Origin: JBCDBL01 sp039183635
GTDB lineage: Bacteria; Pseudomonadota; Alphaproteobacteria; Caulobacterales; Parvularculaceae
Length of the DNA stretch: 18,798 nucleotides
Reading direction: 5' to 3'
NCBI GenBank assembly: GCA_039183635.1
Contig: JBCDBL010000086.1
Location: 1-18,798, forward strand
The notes under the pieces are model-generated. The model was given only the letters and a program-made list of their open reading frames with translations. It had not been told where the DNA came from and did no database searches. This document shows, one piece after another, positions 7,481-17,243 of this stretch. Each line of letters begins with the position of its first letter. The stretch's first letter is position 1. A program made the translations under genes and the position numbers.

Positions 7481-8407
7481 CTACCGACGGTCATACTCTG
7501 TGTATGATCCGAAATGTTCCGACCCGGCGCCGATCAAGCTCTTGTTCAACACCAGGTTGACATTATCGTGCTCAGCGAGTTGTTCCAAGGCCGCATCGAT
7601 CGCCGCCTCTTTCGTCACACACGCCTCTACGACGAATAGAACCTGATCCACATGTTTGGCAAGGACGATCGATTCCGTCGTCGCCAGCACCGGCGGCGCA
7701 TCGAATATGATGATTCGATCTTCATACCTGCGCGACATGCCGTCCAAAAGCTCGGACATCTCCTCGCTTGAGAACAACTCCGTTGTGGATGTCACATGGG
7801 AGCCCTCAGGAAGGATCGTCAGCGGCAGATTCTCGGCCTTATAAAGCAGGTCGGACAAACGCATGTTGGGATCGCGCAGCTTGTCCGTAAGGCCGACCGA
7901 CGCCTCAAGCCCAAAGGTTCTTTGCACGCTTGGCCGCGGAATATCGGCGTCGACCAGAAGAACGTTGATGTTGTCTTCCATGGCGAGGCTGAGAGCGAGG
8001 TTGGTGGCGACAAAGGACTTGCCTTCCTCGGGCCGCGCCGAGGTGACGAGAATCACATTTTCGCGCCGGTTATCCATAAGATCGCCGGCTTTCTCCGCCG
8101 CCTCACGCGCTTCGATATTGAAAAAGCGCATTTTCGTCATCAAACGACGCTTTATGGCGCGAATGTCCCAAGCAAGCGTCGAATGCCCTTGGGACGGGGA
8201 GATAAAGCCGTTTTGGCGCAGGCTGGCGAAATCGACGGAAAAATTATTGCTGGTGGCGCCGCGATCAAGGTCCGGGCGCAATTCCGGAGCGCTTCGCGCA
8301 ATGTCCATAGCGCCGCCCCGCGCCGGCGCCGTTCGCGCCAAGGCCTCAGCCGTCGGCGTTGCGCCGGCTTCCTTCAAACGGTTCGCAGCTTTTTCAATTA
8401 AACTCAT
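7481..8407 (-). CDS. XrtA-locus tyrosine autokinase (BY-kinase, Wzc C-domain/CpsD-like)
   Basis: Cytoplasmic P-loop tyrosine kinase (308 aa) that would work with the membrane chain-length protein encoded just upstream, cycling phosphorylation to control EPS length. It begins MSLIEKAANRLKEAG, the usual opening of TIGR03018-type kinases. Walker A is SARPEEGKS (123-131, Lys130), Walker A' is LLVDADIPRPS (151-160 region, Asp153 and Asp155), and Walker B is IIIFDAPPV (232-240, Asp236). The C-terminal tail is short and holds only two tyrosines (Tyr302, Tyr305, in SYTEYDRR), where many BY-kinases carry a larger cluster. I prefer the ATG at 8407 over an in-frame GTG three codons earlier because of the family start. 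A 59-base gap separates it from the chain-length gene. Confidence 0.93.
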   Translation of the reverse strand: MSLIEKAANRLKEAGATPTAEALARTAPARGGAMDIARSAPELRPDLDRGATSNNFSVDFASLRQNGFISPSQGHSTLAWDIRAIKRRLMTKMRFFNIEAREAAEKAGDLMDNRRENVILVTSARPEEGKSFVATNLALSLAMEDNINVLLVDADIPRPSVQRTFGLEASVGLTDKLRDPNMRLSDLLYKAENLPLTILPEGSHVTSTTELFSSEEMSELLDGMSRRYEDRIIIFDAPPVLATTESIVLAKHVDQVLFVVEACVTKEAAIDAALEQLAEHDNVNLVLNKSLIGAGSEHFGSYTEYDRR

Positions 8408-8466
8408 ATGCGTCACTCACTCGTGCGGGCTTCGCCCTTAAAAACTCTATAAAATCGGCAATCTAG

Positions 8467-9996
8467 CTAGCCAAGGTCGAGAGGCAGCCGATCCCAACCT
8501 AAAAGCGCCGTATTAACTTCAAACAAATAATACAAGACGCCCCAGGACATCAGCAGCGCCCCAACGCCGCCGACAAAAGCCGACGTCTCCATAATCCCCG
8601 TGCGACGGGCGGCGGCGGACTTCACGATCGACACCGCGCCAAGAACGGGCATAGCGAACGCCTCCGACAACTGCTCTATACTGAAGAACGTACCGTCGAT
8701 CTGCATCAGGAGGAATGCGACCGCACCGCCGGCGCCGAGCGCGCCGACCAGAACGACGAGGCTCAACATGCCCCGGGCCGGGCCGCTCGGCGAGGCCGGC
8801 ACAAAGGGCGGTTCGATGATGCGGTATTCCACCTTGTCGGATTCAGCATCCACCTTTTCGGTGAGGATCGCAGTGCCCCGTCGGTCGACAAGGGATGCGT
8901 GGTTTTTTTGCAAAACTTCATAGTCGCGTAAGAGACGATTGATTTGCGCCTGGGCTTCAGGCGTCTTCGACAATGCTAAGGAGATGCGTTCAAATTTCTC
9001 GGCTTCTTGTTCAATGCGATATTCCAGCTCATTGATGACGCGATCGGCTTGCTCCAGGGCCAGCTTCAATTGATCGTAAACAGGATTTTTCTCTTTACCG
9101 TCATTTGCGATCTTGTCGCGCCGCCGCTCCCATTGCTCGATCTGTCGCTTAATAGCCATGACGTCCGGATGTTCATCCGTATACACGATCGTCAACTGTT
9201 CCAGGCTCTGGGTGAGGCGTTCAATGGTTTCTTCAGCAGCATCCGACAGCGTAAATTCTTGAGTCTCCGCCAGGCGGCGCTGGAGTTGATTGCGGCTCCA
9301 GATCGCAGAGTCTAACTGCTGCTCAAGCCTGTTTGTTATTCCTTCGGACCCCTCCAGTACGCGCTGGTTGCGTTCGAACCCTTCCAATTCATCTGAATAT
9401 AGACGGCGGAACTCGGCGAGTTCTTTTTCTTTGTCTTCAATCTGATTTTCGTAATCCTCGATCCGGCGGGACAGGAACGAAATCGTTCCTTCAGTGTCGC
9501 GCTGGGTGCTGTCGAGATTCTCTTCTACGAAAAGATTGACAAGCTCCGTAACCACACGCTGCGCCTTGAGAGCGTTTGTGCTCTGATAACTGAAGGTGAT
9601 GAACCCGCCGCCTTCTTTACGGATCTTCAAACTTTGCTGAAGATTTCTGATCAACGAATCGCGCGCGACCTCGGAATCGTCATATTCAAGATCGGCGTTC
9701 AAAATCACCTGTTCGACATTGGATCGTCTTAAAAGCGCCCGCAACTTATTATTGACGATTTGGCCAACATCGCGCTCCGCGACGGTGCCCCTTAGAACAT
9801 CGTCGAGGATAGAGGTGTCGTCGACGAAAACCCGCGCGCTGGCTTCATATTGATTGGGCATCGTAAAGACGACCGACCACCCCACGAGCGCGACGAGCCA
9901 GGCAACGCCGAGGATTAGCCAACGGCGGCGCCAAAAGCCGAATACATACTCCCGAATGAGCGGCGGCAGGTCTGCGAAAGTGGGCGTCGCGTTCAT
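8467..9996 (-). CDS. XrtA-locus polysaccharide chain-length determinant (Wzz/PCP family)
   Basis: Inner-membrane polysaccharide co-polymerase (509 aa; TIGR03007 type) that sets EPS chain length and recruits the separate tyrosine kinase. Membrane helix 1 is at about 26-46. A Wzz domain follows, then long coiled-coil segments (about 165-350), the conserved YTDEHPDV (272-279), and a proline-rich segment EPPFVPASPSGP (395-406) just before helix 2 (409-431). A third hydrophobic helix lies at about 472-493, followed by a short tail. It has no kinase domain, so the Wzc function is split over two genes. The ATG at 9996 has GCAGGAC upstream and lies 32 bases after the export gene. Confidence 0.93.
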   Translation of the reverse strand: MNATPTFADLPPLIREYVFGFWRRRWLILGVAWLVALVGWSVVFTMPNQYEASARVFVDDTSILDDVLRGTVAERDVGQIVNNKLRALLRRSNVEQVILNADLEYDDSEVARDSLIRNLQQSLKIRKEGGGFITFSYQSTNALKAQRVVTELVNLFVEENLDSTQRDTEGTISFLSRRIEDYENQIEDKEKELAEFRRLYSDELEGFERNQRVLEGSEGITNRLEQQLDSAIWSRNQLQRRLAETQEFTLSDAAEETIERLTQSLEQLTIVYTDEHPDVMAIKRQIEQWERRRDKIANDGKEKNPVYDQLKLALEQADRVINELEYRIEQEAEKFERISLALSKTPEAQAQINRLLRDYEVLQKNHASLVDRRGTAILTEKVDAESDKVEYRIIEPPFVPASPSGPARGMLSLVVLVGALGAGGAVAFLLMQIDGTFFSIEQLSEAFAMPVLGAVSIVKSAAARRTGIMETSAFVGGVGALLMSWGVLYYLFEVNTALLGWDRLPLDLG

Positions 9997-10028
9997 AATG
10001 TCCTGCGGCCCTTAACGCTGGGCCTCTC

Positions 10029-10673
10029 CTAAAACAGGCTCTCGGGGATCAAGAGCACGTCTCCCGGCAGTACGGCGACGTTCGCCGTGATATCGCCGTT
10101 CTTAATCAAGTCGTCGAGACGGACCTTATAGCTTTTCCGATCCGTTCCTTTGCCGCGGGTGAGAACAGCTCTGTTCCCGGCTGCGTATTCCGTCAGACCG
10201 CCTACCCGCACCATGACGTCCAGAACCGTCATGCCAGCTTGATACGGCAGAGCCACCGGCTGCTGCGCCTGTCCCAAAACCCGTATCTGTTGGTCGAATG
10301 TGGAAGAGAAACTCTTCACCATGACCGTCACTTCAGGGTTTTGAACATAGGTGCGAAACTGTTCTTTCAAAATCTGCGCCAGATCGGAAGGCGTCTTCCC
10401 GGCGGCCATAATCTCTCCCACCAATGGGGCGGAAATACGACCGTCCGGGCGCACCGGAACCGCCGTTGACAGGTCGTCTGAGCGCCACACATGAATCTCA
10501 AGGGTGTCCCCAGGGCCGATAACGTAGATCGGCGCCAAGGCGGCGGCCTCTTCAGAGGTTTGGGGCGCAGGCGGCAGCGTCGCCGTTTTTGTAAACCCAA
10601 GGCCGCAACCGGCCAAAGATAACGCCGCAACAGCAGCCATACCAAATTTCATTAAACGAGCGGCGAACGACAT
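10029..10673 (-). CDS. XrtA-locus polysaccharide export lipoprotein (Wza-like)
   Basis: Outer-membrane lipoprotein (214 aa) that would form the exit channel or gate for the EPS. The signal peptide ends in lipobox LAGC with Cys23. A Poly_export domain follows (YVIGPGDTLEIHVW at about 50-63, PDGRISAPLVGEI at 76-88), then an SLBB-like domain (QIRVLGQAQQPVALPY at 129-144) and a C-terminal VLPGDVLLIPESLF. It is smaller than Wza and lacks its C-terminal helix, as is usual for TIGR03027-type proteins. I chose the ATG at 10673: AAGGGGAGA lies about six bases upstream and it opens exactly at the signal peptide. The frame extends to a TTG at 10793, but that extension would bury the lipobox and is unlikely. 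It is the first gene of the assembly set after a 177-base gap. Confidence 0.93.
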   Translation of the reverse strand: MSFAARLMKFGMAAVAALSLAGCGLGFTKTATLPPAPQTSEEAAALAPIYVIGPGDTLEIHVWRSDDLSTAVPVRPDGRISAPLVGEIMAAGKTPSDLAQILKEQFRTYVQNPEVTVMVKSFSSTFDQQIRVLGQAQQPVALPYQAGMTVLDVMVRVGGLTEYAAGNRAVLTRGKGTDRKSYKVRLDDLIKNGDITANVAVLPGDVLLIPESLF

Positions 10674-10850
10674 TGCGTTTCTCCCCTTAACGTTACGTTC
10701 CAAGCCCTGGAAACAGCGCAATAAGCAATACATCGCAAGGTTGCGCCGCCGCCAGAGCTCTACGCGATCCAATCCCGCAACGCAACGCCGCAATCATGTC
10801 GCACTCCAAATTCGTCTCTCCTAAAAGGAGAGCCGGAATGGAGCGATTCC
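10674..10850. other. 177-base gap between prsT and the export lipoprotein gene
   Basis: It contains a hairpin 18 bases after the prsT stop (10816-10832) and a 34-codon frame with a Shine-Dalgarno-like GGAG (10693-10797, minus strand, starting MIAALRCGIGSRR). The short frame ends 19 bases before the export ATG and could be a leader peptide, but it matches nothing I know and could be chance. No convincing promoter was seen. Confidence 0.4.
10816..10832 (-). repeat. Short hairpin after prsT (CTCTCC/GGAGAG)
   Basis: The plus strand reads CTCTCCTAAAAGGAGAG, a 6-7 bp perfect stem with a 3-5 base loop, directly downstream of prsT. On the minus strand it is followed by ACGAATTTG rather than a T-run, so an intrinsic terminator is unlikely. 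A processing or mRNA-stabilising element between prsT and the assembly genes is possible. One arm contains an AGGAG-like sequence. Confidence 0.45.
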
Positions 10851-13613
10851 CTAATTGAGACGCTTTAGTAAATCATCCGCATCAGCGCGTTTGTCGAACT
10901 CGAGATTTTTATCGGAAATGCGCTGCAAAATGACCTTGGCCTCGTCTTTTTGTCCCTGTTTGTCCAGCGCATAGGCCAGATGGAATTGTATTGTCCCATT
11001 ATCTGGCGCGTAACGGCCAGCCTCCCGCAAATAGCCAAGGCCCTCCTCTACGGCGCCCTCCTCCACAAGCATCCAACCGAGCGTGTCGTTCACATCGGCG
11101 ACGAAGGGCGCCTGTCTTTGGGCGCGACGGGCAAGTTCCAAGGCGCCTGTCTTTTTGCCCATTTCATAGCGCACCCAGGCCAGGTTGTTCTGGAGCACCC
11201 AGTTGTTGGGCATCAACGCCAAAGCCGCCGATAAGGTCCGCTCGGCCTCCACATAGTCGTCGCGTTGTATGTATTCCGTCCCAAGATACACTTTCGCAGA
11301 AGCGTCCGTGGGGTTTTGCGCCGTCCAGCTCTCCAACCCCTTAACGGCGCTGTCGCCATCGCCATTGCGCCGGCGGATGACATAAAGGCTCTCCGCTAAT
11401 GCAGAGGACGGCGTTTCGGCCTGCATTTTCTCAAGGTATGCGATAGCGTCTTCAGGAGCGCCGGAGCGTTCGTAAATGAGCGCGCGTAAACGCGCGCCAG
11501 TGTCCCGATCGGACGACAGCACCCGTTCAGCAACGGCGATCGCTTCGCTTTCACGTTCGGCGTCAACCAAATAGGTGATCAAAACACGGTTCGCATCGCC
11601 GGTGGCAAGGCCGCTTTCAGACGCCGTTCTTAAACGTTGAATGGCCTCGTCCCGTCGGCCGGACTGATCGAGGACACGCACAAGCGACAACAACGCCCCG
11701 GCATCCCGGGGTTCAGCGGCGACCGCAGCTTCATAGGCGTTAATGGCCTCAACAGTGTTTTCAGCCGCCTCATAGGTCGCGCCGGCCGCCATCAACGCCA
11801 TGACATCACCTTCGCCGCCCAAAGCCATCATCGAGCGGCCGACATCGTTAAGACGCAACTTATCGCCTCTGGCGGCGTACTGTTGCGCCAAAATTCCGCG
11901 TACGCCCAAAGACGTTTTCAAGATGTCTGCTTTTTCCTCCAGAAACGCTAAAGCCTCATCCGCCTTTTCCGATTGCAGAAGGAAGGCCGCATAACGCAGA
12001 ACAAGCGTTTCATTGGCCGGATCGACTTTCAGCGCCGCTTCCATGCGCGCGCCAATGGGCTCTAGCTCTCCGGCGCGAACGTCCAAACGATCAAGATTGC
12101 GCATGGCGCTGACGGATGAAGGCTCAAGCGCCAGGGCCTTTTCCAGGACGGCGCGCGCCTCGGCCTCCTCCTCCCGGACGATCAGCACAGAGCCCAGGAG
12201 GTTCAAGGACAATTGCCCCTCAGGATCGGCTTCGACAAGCGCGTTCGCCTCCGTCAGCGCTTCGTCGAGCTGACCGTTCCGCACGAAATCCAAAATGCGG
12301 ATGACAGCCTCTTTTTGAGGATCAACATTAAGCAGTTCCGCATCGTTGGACCCATCCACGCCGATCACGGACAAAATCGATTGCGCGCCCCGGGCCTGAC
12401 CGCCTCCAATTTCCGAAATCTTTTGATACGTCTCAACAGACCCGTCGAAATCGCCGAGGCGCGTCTGCGCGCTCGCCTTCAGCTCGAGCATCGCAACCTG
12501 ATCCGGGTTTTTGCGCAGCGCCCGATCGAGAATTTCAATCGCGCCTTGCGGATCGCCGGCGCGAATTTTCACAGCGGCGAGCAATTGTACGCCGGCGGCG
12601 TTTTCAGGGTCGAACTGCAGATAATCCTGGAGCGCTTCTTGCGCTTGCGCGTATTGATCCGTACGGAATTTTACCAGTCCGATCAAAAGGGCGCCAGGCG
12701 CAGAATCGCCGATCGTATCGGAGACCTGCACCAAATACCGGTCTGCGCGATCAAAATCGCCTTGTGCGGAATATAGAAGCGTTTGGAGATACGCGATACG
12801 GCGATCTTCTTTGGCCTTAATCTTCAATTCATCGAGAACGGCCTGTGCATCTTCATACTTGGTATCCCGAATAAAAACTTCAGCCTTAAGAAAATCAATA
12901 CTCAGATCGTCCGGGCGGATCTCCTTAGCCTTGTTGATGCTTTCGGAAGCGACGGCATAGTCACGACCTTGTAAAGCGATTTGGGCCTTTAAAATCCAGG
13001 CCTCGGCGAAGTTGAGATCATTTTGAATAATAGTGTCGAGGTTCGCCTGCGCTTTAAGGTAATTTTTCTTTTGGTTGTTGATCTGCGCGGCCAAGAAATT
13101 CGCCTGGGTGTTCACAGGCTCCTCAGCCAGCACAGAGGCGATTTCAGCCTCCGCCGCGTCGATATTGCTAACAGCCAAATTAAGCTGGGCGCGCAAAAGC
13201 GCTTTTGAGCGACGGGTTTGCCCATCCGCGCCCCCTTTTGTCAGCACCCCAATCGCCTCATCGTATCTTTGAAGCGCGAACAGAGCCTGGGACATGAGAA
13301 CCTGGAGGCCGTCATTCTCGGGGTCCGCTTCAAGGGCGACGCCTATCTCTTTAGCAGCGCCCGCAAAATCGCCTGTTTGGAGCAGAGTCTGGCCCAGCAG
13401 CAAACGCGCCGGCATGTTTTCAGGGTCTTCCTTAATCGCATTGCGCAACCGTATGACGCCGGCGCGCACCTCGCCCTCGGCGATGTTTTCCCGACCCTGT
13501 TCGAACAACCGCTCTGACTTTTTGGATACGGCGAACGCCTCGCCGCTGGCCGCGAACATCGCCAGGCCGCACAGACCGGACAGAAGCGTTATTTTTAAAG
13601 CATTGCGTTTCAT
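10851..13613 (-). CDS. prsT: PrsT-like TPR-repeat protein of the XrtA/PEP-CTERM system
   Basis: Large exported TPR scaffold (920 aa), matching the length and setting of PrsT (TIGR02917 type), expected to act in EPS assembly or PEP-CTERM protein handling. After an N-terminal signal peptide (MKRNALKITLL, cleavage likely AFA|VS after residue 28), nearly the whole protein consists of degenerate 34-residue TPR units. Examples are AARLLLGQ-like helices and repeats ending DPENxxA or DPxN. The only Cys in the signal region is in LSGLC (Cys15), whose -1 residue is Leu, so the lipobox expected of a PrsT lipoprotein appears absent. I chose the ATG at 13613 because AGGGGAGAG lies just upstream; the frame extends to 13715 without family-like sequence. 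The next gene upstream is prsR (118-base gap), and a CtrA-like box with a -10 element sits in that gap. Confidence 0.9.
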   Translation of the reverse strand: MKRNALKITLLSGLCGLAMFAASGEAFAVSKKSERLFEQGRENIAEGEVRAGVIRLRNAIKEDPENMPARLLLGQTLLQTGDFAGAAKEIGVALEADPENDGLQVLMSQALFALQRYDEAIGVLTKGGADGQTRRSKALLRAQLNLAVSNIDAAEAEIASVLAEEPVNTQANFLAAQINNQKKNYLKAQANLDTIIQNDLNFAEAWILKAQIALQGRDYAVASESINKAKEIRPDDLSIDFLKAEVFIRDTKYEDAQAVLDELKIKAKEDRRIAYLQTLLYSAQGDFDRADRYLVQVSDTIGDSAPGALLIGLVKFRTDQYAQAQEALQDYLQFDPENAAGVQLLAAVKIRAGDPQGAIEILDRALRKNPDQVAMLELKASAQTRLGDFDGSVETYQKISEIGGGQARGAQSILSVIGVDGSNDAELLNVDPQKEAVIRILDFVRNGQLDEALTEANALVEADPEGQLSLNLLGSVLIVREEEAEARAVLEKALALEPSSVSAMRNLDRLDVRAGELEPIGARMEAALKVDPANETLVLRYAAFLLQSEKADEALAFLEEKADILKTSLGVRGILAQQYAARGDKLRLNDVGRSMMALGGEGDVMALMAAGATYEAAENTVEAINAYEAAVAAEPRDAGALLSLVRVLDQSGRRDEAIQRLRTASESGLATGDANRVLITYLVDAERESEAIAVAERVLSSDRDTGARLRALIYERSGAPEDAIAYLEKMQAETPSSALAESLYVIRRRNGDGDSAVKGLESWTAQNPTDASAKVYLGTEYIQRDDYVEAERTLSAALALMPNNWVLQNNLAWVRYEMGKKTGALELARRAQRQAPFVADVNDTLGWMLVEEGAVEEGLGYLREAGRYAPDNGTIQFHLAYALDKQGQKDEAKVILQRISDKNLEFDKRADADDLLKRLN

Positions 13614-13682
13614 TTTCTCTCCCCTTGCCGGCGCCACGCGCGCACGGGCCTGTTCGGATACGGTTTTCGCCCCTAAGGCTTT

Positions 13683-13711
13683 AAAATACCACGGCTTTAA
13701 ATAATGGTTAA
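13683..13711 (-). promoter_or_regulatory. CtrA-like box overlapping a -35/-10 promoter upstream of prsT
   Basis: On the minus strand TTAACCATTATTTAA (13697-13711) is an exact TTAA-N7-TTAA box that includes the TTAACCAT half site of alphaproteobacterial CtrA. Taking TTAACC as -35, a 17-base spacer leads to TATTTT (13683-13688) as -10. Transcription would start near 13676, about 63 bases before the prsT ATG. A CtrA box over the -35 is the layout of CtrA-activated promoters in Caulobacter. The match is seen; binding is inferred. Confidence 0.5.
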
Positions 13712-13731
13712 ACATCTTTCCCTGACCCGTC

Positions 13732-15078
<1,347 letters not shown>

Positions 15079-15102
15079 AACGCTTCCTAAGACGTCCCAT
15101 TC

Positions 15103-17178
15103 TTACGCCGCCGTCGCCGCTTTGCGCGTCGCCGGTAGCTTTATTGCAACACGCGCGCCTTCTTCGGGCGCGCTGTCGATAGCAAGGCTTCCACCCCAGC
15201 TTTCCAGCCATTCGCGGCATTGATACATGCCGAGACCGAAGCCGCTTTCCTTGGTGGATGCAAAAGGCTGAAACAAATGATCCTCGATGAACGCCTTCGT
15301 CATACCCGGACCATTGTCTTCAATCAAAATCTCGCAACTTTCCTCCGTCGCAATACAGGACGCCTCCACCCGCGCACCCGGCGTCTCGCCGACTGCATCC
15401 AAGGCGTTTTGCAAGAGGTTTTCCAAAATACTGGCGAAACTGATCGGATCGGCGTCCACAAGAACCCGATCCGGCGCGGCGCCGAGATGAACGCGTCCCA
15501 CATCGGCGCCCTTGCGCCGGGCGACGTCGCGCAATATCGCCGCCGCATCGATGGTCTCAACGCCCTCCGGCGCGCCTTGTTTGATGGCGCTGAGGCGCAT
15601 GAGGAGCGCCTGCATCTTTTCGGTCGCCTCCCCGACGGTCACCAGAGCGTCTTTTTGAAACTCGGGGTTCTCCCCGTGCCGCTTGGTTTGCTGCACGATA
15701 AGGGACAATTGGCTGACGATGTTTTTAAGATCGTGGGCGACAAAGGAGAAATTCTTCCCCATCCGCTCAAACCTCTGTGCTTGCGACAGGGCCCGCGCCA
15801 CCTGCTCTTCGCCGATATAACTGCCGATCTCGCGGGAGAAAATCTTCAACAAGTCGCGATCCTCCCACCCCAACGGGCGCGCAGCGCGCTGATCGGCGAC
15901 GATAAGAACGCCGAGCAAACGGCCCCGGGCGCGCAAGGCGAGCGCTAGACGCGCTTTGGCCAGCGCCGCCGTCGGCTCAAATGGACGGGCCGCGCCGCGC
16001 TCGCGATCTTCGGCATAGTCAACTATATCCTCACCGTCGCGCAACGGTTTTACACAGGCGGAAGGCAATGTCTCCTGCCCCTCTGCAGCGCCCCAGTGCC
16101 ATGTGGCGGCCAAGGCGAAGTCATCTGTACGCCCCCTGAGATACAGAGCGCCGGCGCTGCAATCCAAAAGGTCCGCCGTCGCCTTTATGGCGCGTCTGTG
16201 CAGATCCAGGCGGTCGGGCGCAGCAGCAGCGTCCCCGTCTCCTGCGATGTCGGCGCCGCCCATGGTCTCAGCGAAGCGGATCCACTCCTCCCGATAGTCG
16301 TAGGACAAACGGAAAAAGTTCTGGGTCACGAAACGCCGGAGCCGCGCCCGCAACTCCGCCGAGGACATCGCAGTGACAAGACAAAGCACTGCGGCGATCA
16401 TAAAGACGATCTGCAGCACCGGCCCCCACGCCAACCCCAATTGGCGCAACAGGAACCCCGCGGCCGCAACGCCGGTCAGATAAATACCGCTGGCGAGCAA
16501 AACGGCGCTGTTGAAGACCACTCGGCGAGAAACGCCGACCTCTAAATCCGTTTTGGCGAGCCGGAACAAAGACAAGGCGATCAAGGGCGCCGCCAGGGCG
16601 TCGACGAAAGGGCGAACCGTTGCGGTCAAGTCGAGAACCTGTTTCAGAAGCAACGCTTCGGAGTAGAGAAAAAAGTCGAACACGAATATTGCGCTAAGGC
16701 CGATCAGCATATGCTTCGCAGCCCAGGCGCGACGATCCATTGTGGCGCGAAAAGCGTTCTCTATCACAAGCAATCCGAAGACGGTGTAACTGAGGCGGGC
16801 CAGCAAACCGTAGCCGCCCTCCTCGGTTTCGAACCAGGCGACTGCGAGATTGATTACAAATAAAGCGAATGCGATGCGATACAGCGGATGCGCAAGATCA
16901 AATAGACGCGCAACGCCACGCTCCATAAAGGTCAGGAGGCAGAGCAAAGCCCATATCCACCCCGTTGCGCGAAGCACCTCGGCGATGAAAAATAAATTGA
17001 GCGGCGCAGCGGCCAGATGTAATTGCGCAAGTCCCGCCGCGGCCCATACTGCGCCAAAAACACCGGCCGCCGCAAACGCAACCCCGCCGCTCGCGCTTCT
17101 CAAGCCACGCAGCGCAACCGCCAAAATCAATATGTACGCTGCAAGCGCCGCACTATAGCTTGCGGTTTCAATCGCCAA
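15103..17178 (-). CDS. prsK: PrsK, membrane sensor histidine kinase of the XrtA/PEP-CTERM system
   Basis: Sensor kinase (691 aa) expected to phosphorylate PrsR. The N-terminal 275 residues hold about eight or nine membrane helices, a large integral sensor region. A GAF-like domain follows (about 320-465; LRARGRLLGVLIVADQ at 414-429). The H-box is FVAHDLKNIVSQL with His482, and the ATPase domain shows an N-box (ILENLLQNALDAV, 584-596), DNGPG (621-625) and GFGLGMY (646-652). These features match PrsK (TIGR02916 type). The start is TTG at 17178: GGAAAGG lies upstream, an in-frame TGA directly precedes it, and the next ATG would delete the first membrane helices. A 65-base gap separates it from the sugar transferase, and 24 bases separate it from prsR. 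The signal sensed is unknown. Confidence 0.94.
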   Translation of the reverse strand: MAIETASYSAALAAYILILAVALRGLRSASGGVAFAAAGVFGAVWAAAGLAQLHLAAAPLNLFFIAEVLRATGWIWALLCLLTFMERGVARLFDLAHPLYRIAFALFVINLAVAWFETEEGGYGLLARLSYTVFGLLVIENAFRATMDRRAWAAKHMLIGLSAIFVFDFFLYSEALLLKQVLDLTATVRPFVDALAAPLIALSLFRLAKTDLEVGVSRRVVFNSAVLLASGIYLTGVAAAGFLLRQLGLAWGPVLQIVFMIAAVLCLVTAMSSAELRARLRRFVTQNFFRLSYDYREEWIRFAETMGGADIAGDGDAAAAPDRLDLHRRAIKATADLLDCSAGALYLRGRTDDFALAATWHWGAAEGQETLPSACVKPLRDGEDIVDYAEDRERGAARPFEPTAALAKARLALALRARGRLLGVLIVADQRAARPLGWEDRDLLKIFSREIGSYIGEEQVARALSQAQRFERMGKNFSFVAHDLKNIVSQLSLIVQQTKRHGENPEFQKDALVTVGEATEKMQALLMRLSAIKQGAPEGVETIDAAAILRDVARRKGADVGRVHLGAAPDRVLVDADPISFASILENLLQNALDAVGETPGARVEASCIATEESCEILIEDNGPGMTKAFIEDHLFQPFASTKESGFGLGMYQCREWLESWGGSLAIDSAPEEGARVAIKLPATRKAATAA

Positions 17179-17243
17179 TCAAAACGCCTTTCCGCTCAGA
17201 TCGCATGATCGCCGCGCGGCAGACGCGTCGGCACGGACCAAGC

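Noticed and set aside
8436..8446. Small hairpin GGGCGAAGCCC between the chain-length and kinase genes
   Set aside because: A four-base-pair stem in a high-GC region with the T-run on the wrong side; expected by chance.
8467..9996. Third hydrophobic helix of the chain-length protein as a novel fusion
   Set aside because: From memory, XrtA-type chain-length proteins often end with an additional C-terminal hydrophobic segment, so this is probably normal for the subfamily.
10674..10793. Longer N terminus for the export lipoprotein (start at 10793)
   Set aside because: It would need a TTG start and would place 40 unrelated residues in front of a clean lipoprotein signal peptide that has its own strong Shine-Dalgarno.
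10851..13613. DNA-level tandem repeats within prsT
   Set aside because: The TPR units are repeated only at the protein-fold level. I saw no near-identical nucleotide repeats, so there is no sign of recent expansion.
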